DNA of 64,000 bases from Rhyzopertha dominica (lineage: Eukaryota; Arthropoda; Insecta; Coleoptera; Bostrichidae): the NCBI GenBank assembly GCA_025024175.1, contig QCXZ01000075.1, positions 7,502,001 through 7,566,000 on the forward strand. Reading direction: 5' to 3'. This document shows positions 54,631-64,000 of the stretch, one piece after another; the stretch's first letter is position 1; every line of letters starts with the position of its first letter. Position numbers and translations under genes: made by a program. Below the pieces are notes generated by a model that did not search any database, was not told the DNA's origin, and was given only the letters and a program-made list of their open reading frames with translations.

Positions 54631-54700
54631 GCTTTGATCGTGCAGTGGCAGAACATTTGACTAGCGATCAGAAGGTCCCGGGTTCGATCCCGGTCAAAGT
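54631..54700 (+). tRNA. Degenerate tRNA-like sequence
   Basis: A seven-pair acceptor stem can form (CTTTGAT at 54632 with GTCAAAG at 54693). There is a box B-like GGTTCGATCC, and a five-pair anticodon stem with loop CTAGCGA (AGC at the anticodon position). The D arm and the T arm each appear one base short, and no gene-like end is seen, so this is likely a tRNA pseudogene or the head of a SINE. Confidence 0.35.
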
Positions 54701-56800
54701 TACCAATACTTTTTCAGAAGTATATTGGACTGCAAACCCAATGAAGTACTTCCTATAATCGGCAAGTGCAAACGGTGCAAAAAACACGGCCCCGCGCTTG
54801 GCGCCGAAANTTTGAGTTGAATAAAAAAATCGCCTACATTACAAAACTATGCAAAGCACTACATATATAAATAGGTATAGTGTCATTGCCATGAATTACA
54901 CTTAAGTATTTATTTAATTATGTTCATTTGAAAGTTGACGCATTAAATCTTATAACTTCTCATTTTTATAGAACCGTATTTCGGATCTTTTTTGGGATCA
55001 TACTACGTCTTTTGCATTTATTTTAGAATGTGTTGGTTGCTCAATACATTTTGAAACTGTTAGGACGAATTGTAATCTGTCAATTTTTGCTTTTTGAAAA
55101 TAACGTGATTTTTTATGTTATTGCATCAAAGTGCTTGAATACTTAAGGATATATTTACTTACCCTTCGCCCTATTTTCAAAATGTGAAAATACTGTTACA
55201 ACGACAAAGGGCGCAGTTATATCCAGAACACGCCATATTAGTTTACTTCAGCAAAATATCAGTGGTCATTATCATGGCGACAATGACTTATTCAAACACG
55301 ACGACTTGAATAAAGTGATTTCGAGTAAGTACCTAATAAGTAAGTAATAAAAGATTGTTGCGATTACTAAATTTTAATGCAACACAAGATTTTACAATTA
55401 AAAGTACGAAATATACAAAGTGCCAACATGTTGGCTTAATATTTAACGTTTTTCTACTTTTTAGTGTTGAATTTAAACATGTGCTGTACAACAATATTTT
55501 AATATATTTTACAAACGTTTAATCCTTTCTTGTTCAATGAAATATAATGTTAAACCCCACAAAGGAAGAAAGCCGCAAATATAAACTACTAAATATATAT
55601 TGGAAAGGTTCCCATGAAAAATCATCTTGAGTGAGATACGTATAATAAATGTAATACTTAACTTTATTTCTAAAACAGGAACTTGCTAGAACAAACTATT
55701 TTACAATTTTTATGACAAGTAATCATTCAAACAAAACATGCCCAACATATTATCGCAACTTTTATATATTACAATTATGTCGAAACATTTTTGTCAGTTT
55801 TGTCACTTTCACGGTTAGACATCTATTAATTATTTATACGGCAGACTGTAATAGTTTATTTTTTCCTAATCCAAAGTTTTATGTTTTCGTTGTTTTGTTT
55901 CCTTATATATCTGGAGTTAACCGTAAGTGCTACAAAATTTAATCATAATAATGCCTGTGTTGTATTTAATTTTAGTGTCCTGACGATGGGCCAATTATAG
56001 CACGAAATATAGACAAAGCTAAAAAAATCCATTGCTTAATTTAGCCCAACCACCCTTGCCAGTTTCCAAAGAAAATTATTTGCTTATTCCAATGTAAATT
56101 AGTTACAGTAGCCCTCAAGAAGACTGAAATATGGTCGCAAGGTTAGCCCTGAAAGAAGAGTACACATAATTTACTAAAACCCAAAGGTTGGATACCTTCT
56201 ATTTTCGAAAACCTCTGTATTGCTTTTTATGGTTTTGTAGTGGTAGGGATTTTTTGTATATGACAATCTCCCAAATGCTCACCTTCTGTTAGGAAAAGTA
56301 ATTTCGCTTTTTACCACTCTGTCAAGTCAAAAGCAGCAAACATGCCTGTCAGAAAGTATTTTTCGCATGTTTATCGGTGTAACGCGAACCACTTGCCAAG
56401 CAGATATTAAATACGGGGTGCGATTGCGAAGCAAAATGTTCCCGAAAAAAACTCCGCTCTACATGGAAAGTCCGGGATCCACCACTGTGGATTAATTTGG
56501 AACTTTTTTGATGCACACCCGCTGTGCGGTATTAGATTTCAGTCAGTGAAGCTTTTGTGGGATGAGCGCGAGTAAATAACATGCAGTAAAACGAGCGACG
56601 CTTCATATCGTTCCCCAAATGCAGAATACTGAAAAGGCAGGTTTGCTAAATTAGGTTTTTTCTGTGCATCAAAATATGCGTAAATATGAGGAACGGTGGA
56701 TAGAGATTTCACCTTATTATTTACTAAATAGGTTATCCACGGAATATAACAATATACGACAGATTTCTTCTTTTTCCACGTAAACAGCTTGTGTGTTTGC
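54701..56800. other. Stretch without genes
   Basis: No coding signal recognised. Near 55975 a CTGACGATGGGCC motif resembles Penelope-like ends. Frames at 55712-55942 and 56539-56802 look like chance. Confidence 0.35.
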
Positions 56801-56802
56801 AA

Positions 56803-56805
56803 ATA

Positions 56806-56857
<52 letters not shown>

Positions 56858-56901
56858 AATTATAATAATAATAAATAATATTAAATAATAATAATAATAA
56901 T
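56803..56901. repeat. (ATA/ATT)n microsatellite, tail of a minus-strand LINE
   Basis: Imperfect trinucleotide run lying downstream, on the minus strand, of the LINE fragment at 57128-57480, with a purine-rich 3' UTR (57000-57060) between. Confidence 0.6.
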
Positions 56902-57127
56902 TTTATTCCAATCCACACATTATTCAGCGGATACAAAATGAAAAAAATATAAATTGTTGAATATACAAAAAAGAAATAAAGAAAGGAGTAAAGAAAGAAA
57001 ATTAAAAGGGAATAAGAAAAAATAGAGATAGAAAAAAGAAAAGAAGAAAAGAAGAAAAGGAAAAATGTAGAACGGTAAGGTTATAAGCTAAGTAGCGCTA
57101 AATACTCAATAGTACCCCAATAACATT

Positions 57128-57480
57128 CTATTGAAGAAGGTGCTGTTTTAGTTTTATTTTGAAAGAGCTCGCGGACAGAGTTCTTATATGACCCGGAATT
57201 GCGTTGAAAACTTTAGCAACATTATATGAAAAACCTCGTTCAAAAAATGCACTCTTATGTGCCGGAACCGTAAGCAAATCCTTTCTTCTGATGTTTAGAT
57301 TTAAACATGTATTGACGTGGTCTTTAAATCTTAAATTTTCGTCCACAAGAAGGCCCAGATTTCGAACTACACTACGCTAAAGTAGATTAACACCATTTAT
57401 TTGTACGTTATTTCTTTCCTTTAGGTTTCCCAAAAAGAATTACTGCTGACTTTGAAGGATTAATACTAAATAACATTTAT
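57128..57480 (-). pseudogene. LINE 3' coding end
   Basis: The minus strand reads NPSKSAVILFGKPK, LGLLVDENLRFKDHVN, then after an internal deletion LNIRRKDLLTVPAHKSAFFE and SASSFKIKLKQHLLQ before a stop. The same RRKDLLT block ends the LINE at 33660, so they belong to one family. Confidence 0.65.
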
Positions 57481-58395
57481 TTTTTCATTTTATATAAATT
57501 ACAAATTAACGGAAACAAATATAATACGTGCTTACATTCTTCGCACAGAAGCTATCGCCCTGGTCTTTCCTGAAATAAAATGTTAATATTACTTTATAAT
57601 AGGTCGAAACAACCAACTTACCTCTATGAGCAACCTGGGTTGCCTATGTGAGGTTTCCAGTAGTATTTTGTGCATTTTGTTATCACATTTTGGCTTGGTC
57701 TTGTTTTCCACAAAAACCACCATTCTGTGTCTGACATCGAATTTATTAAATAATTTTATAAAATAATTTATTAAATAGTCAAAATTGTAATAGCTACTCG
57801 TATTTTGAGATCATCAATCTTTTGAGAGCACTATCCAACAAATAACAATTTCTAGCAAATTGATAAAATTACCTGAGAAAGACCTTCAACAAGTGACGTA
57901 ACCTTGTGTGAAATAATTATTACAGTGTAACTTATATCTAAAATGTAATAGGGTCTTTTGGTGGAGGCTTAGAGCTAGATCGAGTTCAGTTTTTCTATCA
58001 AGCATCTGGAAGATCAAAAATTGGTTCGAGACCGAAGCAGCAGCCCCGTTTATGAATACCAATTCACGGTTACCCGGCCATATCGCGAACTGCAGCATCT
58101 GGACAGGAAAACAGCTAAGTCCAACTTATATAGCAATATAATTCAGTCAATACTTACCTATTCTTTTTGTTTACACTTTGTTGTATATTTCGGTAATGTT
58201 GTCAATCAAATGTTAGCCCGCTCAAAGCTTTGAAGGGGATACCGCGTTCGTTCTGGCAAGTTCACATAAATAGCCGTCGTCATCAGCAAGCTGTATAGTT
58301 TCACGGTAAAATAAAATAATAATATTCCAACCGGACCGACGATCGCTTTATTTTGTCTGCATTCTAGTTTCCAATTCTTGGACCACGACCCTGCT
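57481..58395. other. Insertion between two LINE pieces
   Basis: Separates LINE fragments that probably belonged to one copy. The last 230 bp (from TGTTAGCCCGCTCAAAGC near 58210 to about 58425) are GC-richer and contain AATAAA/TTTATT signals, as a solo LTR might, but no matching repeat or target duplication was found. Confidence 0.25.
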
Positions 58396-58854
58396 CTAAC
58401 CGAGCATCTGGTTCCCGTCGCGCTGTGTAAAAAAATAAATAAAAGAGAAATTATACGTTACAATATTTAAACAATGTTTCTTTGAGATGAGTGACAAGTT
58501 ATTCAGATCACTATTCAATTTTCGACCGGCACTTTCCCATTCCTCGGCATACTGATGATAATTGGAGTATACTAAACAGTCACAAATCTTTCTTGAATAT
58601 ATATTGTATAACAGCGGACCAAGAATCGAACCCTGGGGAACACCAGCCCTAACAGTTTGAAAATTGGATCTTTTTCCATTTAAGACTATGCAGTTCTTAC
58701 GACTGCTGAGAAAGTTTTTAACAAGTTTAATAGCACTATCATGAAATCCAATAGAATGAAAATCGTAACTTATGGTGTCAAAAGCTTTTGTATAATCAAT
58801 TAGAGTTAAAACGGTTAGTTTATTCCGTTTTTGCCGAAAAGTTACAGTTTCCAA
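58396..58854 (-). pseudogene. LINE reverse transcriptase core fragment
   Basis: The minus-strand frame carries TLIDYTKAFDTISYDF (catalytic aspartate), LNGKRSNFQTVRAGVPQGS, ILGPLLYNIY and then a decayed NYHQYAEEW where YADD is expected. Same CR1/Jockey-type family as 32263. Inactive. Confidence 0.7.
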
Positions 58855-60199
58855 GTCATAATATATGCGGGAAATTTAGCAAAACTGCATGGCCGCATAA
58901 AAAATAGTGTTGCGTGCAGGAAATTACCACAAGATACATTTCCGCATTTAGCAGTAAATATAACTATTTTGCAATGGTTGGTTGTTATACCATCTTACAA
59001 TATAATTTTTATTAAAGAACAATATACTCCGTCATTTTGAACTTTTAAGAAAAGCTTTTTTAAGCTATTTTGCATTTCCTGATTAAATTTTTTAAAACGA
59101 AATAAGTAGCAGCAGTTGATCCCAAAGATGATAAATGTCAGCATGAAGGTTGTCATTTGACGTTTGTATGGAGATGCATGGAAGCCGTTATGAAAATTTA
59201 ACCAGTTGAAATCTTATGTACTTTCACAAACAACTTTTTTCCTACTCGTTTTTAAGACGAACTTCGAAAGAGCTTAAGAATGAGATATAAATATAATTCG
59301 ATCCCTCTTCCCTTTTCAAAAATTAAGCGTTGGAGCTGCTGGAGATAGAGAACTGTTCTGACAACGTCGAATCTTTAGAAGTTCCCCTTCGAAATAATTG
59401 ACGTTTGCATAGTACCCAATAAAAACGAATGAATAGCGATATGCGGTTTTCGCCAGTTAATAGGTTGAAAACTTCTATCATAAGAGTATCCCATTAGATG
59501 TTGTTGTATGCGTATTCCATCGCCGTACGATAACTCACCTGTTTACAACTCATATTTCCAAAATTACATCGACATCCAGAAATGTGATCAATATTCGAAC
59601 TGTCTCGCACGCATATAACAANTTAAAACGAAATCACCAACATCTAGTGTAGGCTTCAAAAATATTCTTATGGCGGGGAATAAACTAGCGCCTGTGTACT
59701 GGGCAACCGGACTGTCGTTCGAGTAGTTGCCCAACGTCTCTTTTATCGTATGTTTGCGAAGCCTTAATAAAGCGATTCGTTCAGACATCCAGAATTTACC
59801 GAACCCAGATTTCGCAACAATATAACCAAAGCTTCAGAGAAGGGTGCAGAAATATAAGGCGTCGAAAAAAGTTACTGTAAATAAAATTTTTACATCCATA
59901 CTGGAACCCAAGAACTACAGTTCCATAAAATGTATAGTTGTTTTATCAAAAGAAACAGGTTATCAAAACAACGGAGGCGTAATTTTGGTTCCTCTCACAC
60001 TATTATACCAGATAACTTTTGGGTAAGATGAGACAATAAGCGCAAAATGTTGAGATTGTTATAGACTTTTACTACTTTTGCGCATATTATGAAAAACTTC
60101 CGCTTTGGTTGCTTGCTAAACGAAAACTGCTTCTGAATATTCGTATATTGCTCGCTAAATTGAAATGTCCCCCGTGTAATTCGGTAACCGCATAAACGA
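58855..60199. other. Stretch without genes
   Basis: No recognisable gene, RNA or transposon end. The frame at 59588-59788 (minus) has no known domain. Confidence 0.3.
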
Positions 60200-60600
60200 A
60201 AACCAACTTTTATTTCCTTTTCACAGCTGCCGGCTATGGCAACACCGACACGAGCTATTTGCATCCTAACTGCATCTAGCGGGGTCGCGGTCGCCCCTGC
60301 AGGCAGAATTTTTAAGAAGCCGCAGCGGGCTGCATATTAAATGCTCTTTATTTTCGAAATTGCCGGATAAATTAGTCGACTTTATAATGTTCGCCTAAGC
60401 AGCTGACGCACTTTGATCTGAATAAATTAGATTTAATTAATTCGGGAAACTAGTGTGATATAGACGGCTTGGCGGCGTACAGATTTCTCAACCGAAAATG
60501 CGGTTAGCAGAATATTGGAAGTGGATGACGCTGGATTTATGCAGGGAGGAAATTAGATTATAAGTGTTAAAGGGGTTCATACTAGAGTAAGAGAGGAAGA
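60200..60600. other. GC-richer island, candidate regulatory element
   Basis: GCGGGGTCGCGGTCGCCCCT, CCTGCAGGC and AAGCCGCAGCGGGCTGCATA stand out from the AT-rich surroundings. An octamer-like ATTTGCAT (about 60259) and TTTAATTAATTCGGG homeodomain-type sites are present. No long frame and no copy elsewhere in the window. Confidence 0.3.
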
Positions 60601-60853
60601 TTTAGGTAGTTTGAGCCTAAATAACCTATACCACGTCGTCCGTGGTCGTACCATCACGTATTAAAAAGACAAATATATGGAATTAAGTCATTATGGTTAC
60701 AATGACAGCGGCTCAATATGATGTGTGCTTAGTGCAAGCAGTATCACAATCGGGATAAATAAAAAAAATATGTGATCACACACGTAGGCAACTTGATTTC
60801 TTAGATGAAGACATAAACACAACATTGCAAATTCTGTCCCATATCCTTTTTTA

Positions 60854-61896
60854 CAGTGATGGGCGCGTAGAATACTCCATGTAGATTACGCCATTATCTA
60901 CGCGTAAACTATATAATATTCCACTTTAAAAGTCTACTGTAGAAAATAACATTATGTAGATAAAGAACAAACTAGTAATATTTAGTACTTTTAACAGCTC
61001 CAAATGCCTCAAATGACAGTATTATTTTGTATATTATTATTTTTGTTGCTTCCTAACTAAACAAAATACTACTTCGTTGTAATTAAAATAACTAGACACA
61101 CTGATTAGTTAATAAGAATTTTGCTCACTGTATTAACTTACCATTTGAATTTTGTTTATGATTTGTACGTACTTACCTGTATTCTTAATTTTGAACGTAG
61201 TTCAACGCGGGGAGAATATTAGGGTGGCTTCGATTTAGTGAACTGTATTACTTAGTTTTTAATAGCACTGTGCTAGAAGCATTAATTGAATAGACTTTAC
61301 AGGTTTATCAGTTTTTTAATTTCTGCTGTTAGTGTACATACTTAATTGTTTTTTCTACTTGGCAACAAAATGTCATTATGGTGTTTGCCAAGTTTACAAA
61401 ATTAAGGAAATATCCGAAAACACACGTTAAACAACAATAACTTGTTTCGGCATACAGTTGTTTGGGCCAGANGGCACAAGCGTGCTTTGGAGCCCTCAAT
61501 GGGTTCTTAAATGACTGTAAACTATGATTTTATTATCTTTCTTGTCTATAAACGGAAGAAAACGGGTTATTTCATATGCTACCTAAAGACTTCGAAACGC
61601 ATGTTTTGTCCCAAAGAAGTAAGAATACCGTTTGGGTATTCTCATGACTTACTAAAATAAGTTATCCAAATTTGTAATATAAATATTAAAAACTGCAGTC
61701 CTTTAACAATTTTTAAGCACTGACCCATAAAACAGGGAAATTGGAACAAAATAATTTGCACAATACACTTAATATACAATAGCCATAATATACTCGTCTC
61801 ATTTTTCTACTAAAAATCTACGCCAAAATGCTTTATCTACATTTTCTACGCGGGTAATGTAGAAAATTATAATTTACGTGTAAACGCCCATCACTG
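60854..61896. mobile_element. hAT-like MITE, copy 2 (1043 bp)
   Basis: Ends CAGTGATGGGCGCGTAG and ACGCCCATCACTG, the same family as 16487-17117, with matching inner blocks (GAGCCCTCAATGG). The flanking 8 bp are identical, CTTTTTTA on both sides. No transposase frame. Confidence 0.85.
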
Positions 61897-64000
61897 CTTT
61901 TTTATCAAGAAGACTTAATAAAGTCGAGGAACAAAACATATTTAAAATCAAGAAAGTCAATACCGTTAAATACAATAGGCCGGTTTCTCTCCTCTATTTT
62001 AAGCTAAATTCATCTATATTTTTAAAATATAAACCAATCACAAGGCCCAATTTAAGGTGTCTAGTGACTTTAGTCCCCGTACAGGCTACCGGAACTGCAA
62101 ACTTTTACGAAAGGAGAAGTATGCGCCGGAAAGTTGGTTTGCTTTTGCTCGGGTGCTGAAGGCGTGTGAAGTAGGCAGCAGTACAGTGAGTTTTTTATAG
62201 TAAGAAAAACGCGGCAAATACTTGATCTGAGCAAAACCATTGGACAAATTAGACGGGGCAATAGAGATACCATTACTATATTTACGAGATTTATAGGGCA
62301 TAAGTGCGTAATGCAGTTATTTTATTGTTAACCATTAATTGTAATGACAATGGTACCATTATCTTTCGAGTAAGTAACCTGAAGCTGAACAGTTCTGGTT
62401 ATTGTGTTACCTTTAAGTATATATAGTTTCTTGCTTTTTTAATGATTTAAGACATGTTACTTCTATAAATATAGTTTTCTTTAGCGACAAAAATTTGGCG
62501 AAAGTTGAGGTCAAAAGTAAAAGTACACGATACACAAGTTGTAGATGAGGAAAAAAATCTACAACTTGTGTTTAGTTACCTTGTAACGTAACATTAAACT
62601 CTACTTGTCGCTTGTTTTCTCGTTTTCTATTTATCATATCGGCAAAAATAATCCAGTATAAACCTTTATGCGGCCGAAATAACCACAATTTCTTCGTATT
62701 AACAAAATCAAGGTGTTTCAGACATTTATATTAATATTTTCTAGCCTAAAACACTTCATTCAAGGACTAATTCTACTATAAAAAATTATCACACAGAGTT
62801 CCTTCCGTTTTGACAGATATTTTTTGATAAAATGAAAGAAAAGCAAAGAAGCAAAAATGACTCTTGTAACCATGAATTTTTCAACAATTGAACAATTTAA
62901 CAGCATTGAATTCTATGGATTACAAAACTAAAGAAACTATTTTTCATTGTATAATAATTTTTTAATAAAAATATTTTACATTTTTACTCTTTATATACAC
63001 CACTTTTAATAATTCTAGGTCAATCTTGGAATCTGGGCAAATTCTGCATTTGGTCTTCAGCGTGCGATCCTGCATTANTTCTAGCTTCTTTTATTTCTTC
63101 TAATTCATTATCCGGGTCCACACAAAGATTTTGCGGCTCGATTTCTTTTTACAAATATTTTCTGAAAGTATTTTATCCGAAAGTATTTTTTATTGAAAAA
63201 ATTCCTTATGTAATACTCTGGCTAAATGTTTGTAGCAATAATATCAAAAAATTAAATTTCTAATTAAACAATGAGAAACAGTTTCTTGAACTTTCTTTTC
63301 GTAGGACTAAATGGTGTAATTAGTTCTTTACTTCTTTTAATAATTTTATAAGGATCATTTTTTGTTTATTTTGTAGTTTTGTGCACGTCCTTAAATCTCT
63401 GTATGATAATTTTTTGTAGTAGAATTAGTCTTTGAAACGCGGTGACTTTTTAATCCGAAAAAACGTGGTTATTTCAGCCAAAGAAAGGTATACTTTGATC
63501 AAGTTTCATAAAATTGGATTATATTTGTGGAAATAGAAAAAAAATCGATTTTTCAAAGTTTTCTCGAAAATTTACATTTATTATACGTCCATTTATCATT
63601 TCCACCCATAGATGTATGGATAAAGCTTTTTTCTCTCTAAATGTAATTTAGTTGGATTACAATTAGCCCTTCTTTTATTTTCAATAACTCCTTTTTGACC
63701 TCTCAATGCTCCACTGTTCTGGCTAGCGAATCCTTACTGAGTCGGTTTAATTAAAAAAAAGGAAACCAAAACAAAAGACAAGCATCGTCACGAAAATTTA
63801 CATCTAACTATTTTCCGTTTTTCCTCCCCAATTTTTGTGATTGCAGTACTTTTATTCGATTTTTTTTAATTTTGTCTGAAACACATTATATTATGTTGCT
63901 ATAATTTAGAACTCTTCAAAATAATTTAAAAAGTGGAATTATAAATAGTAGGGCTCAAAATCGGTTGCAAGTTTGATTTGATTTGATGACTCGCACTCAC
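61897..64000. other. Right end of window, no gene recognised
   Basis: AT-rich. Apart from a perfect hairpin at 62532-62571, nothing stands out. Overlapping minus-strand frames at 62070-62301 have no recognisable domain. Confidence 0.35.
62532..62571. other. Perfect 15-bp hairpin
   Basis: ACACAAGTTGTAGAT (62532-62546) and ATCTACAACTTGTGT (62557-62571) are exact complements around a 10-base loop. There is no following T-run, so it is not a simple terminator. Confidence 0.6.

Noticed and set aside
59588..59788. 66-codon minus-strand frame with an ambiguous base
   Set aside because: No domain, no start context, no neighbouring coding sequence.
1..64000. CRISPR arrays, operons, bacterial genes
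   Set aside because: No regularly spaced direct repeats and no long intronless genes. Composition and introns are eukaryotic.

Overview
The window looks like nuclear DNA of an insect. It is AT-rich, gene-sparse and intron-bearing, and it is full of insect-type mobile elements (mariner, Penelope-like, CR1/Jockey-like LINEs, BEL/Pao, hAT-like and palindromic MITEs). The order cannot be fixed from the sequence; a beetle or similar holometabolous insect is only a guess. Most long open frames are transposon relics or chance frames.

The main finding is in the first 36 kb: a cluster of small two-exon genes for secreted cysteine-rich peptides. Exon 1 encodes a 17-18 residue signal peptide and stops on a phase-0 splice donor. 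Exon 2 encodes a 53-68 residue mature peptide with six cysteines spaced C-x(3,7)-C-x-C-x(7,8)-C-x(11,13)-C-x(9,14)-C. Seven members are visible. Genes A (466-1966), B (4233-6921) and C (9940-12434) lie on the plus strand and are recent tandem copies of one unit. Genes D (16222-19751) and E (23000-24960) are older plus-strand paralogs. F (exon 2 only, 28618-28818) and G (34283-36096) are on the minus strand. Five members (A, B, C, D, G) share a promoter layout: an ATTGTTTACA-like motif, about 30-36 bp, a TATA-like box, about 55-60 bp, then the ATG. E has a weaker version. I do not recognise the family. The spacing loosely recalls pacifastin or single-domain VWC peptides but fits neither.

The cluster's introns and spacers are packed with insertions. 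These are a foldback MITE at 3283 and 8723, an unclassified TIR element in the gene B intron, a three-copy repeat of about 0.9 kb (11027, 27345, 38060), two Penelope-like elements with inverted terminal repeats (7513-8664 and 36287-37427), hAT-like MITEs with 8-bp target duplications, a palindromic element family, and a 1311-bp mariner nested in one palindromic copy. LINE fragments fill 30.8-34.2 kb.

From 38 kb on I see no confident complete host gene. Present are relics of mariner (39.1, 51.5 kb), an IS630/Tc1-like element with long TIRs (42.1-44 kb), BEL/Pao (46.3-47.0 kb) and LINEs (50.5, 57.1, 58.4 kb), plus a degenerate tRNA-like sequence (54.6 kb). A possible minus-strand first coding exon lies at 49564-49608. 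Two GC-richer islands (47.33-47.65 and 60.2-60.6 kb) look more like conserved regulatory DNA or untranslated exons than repeats.
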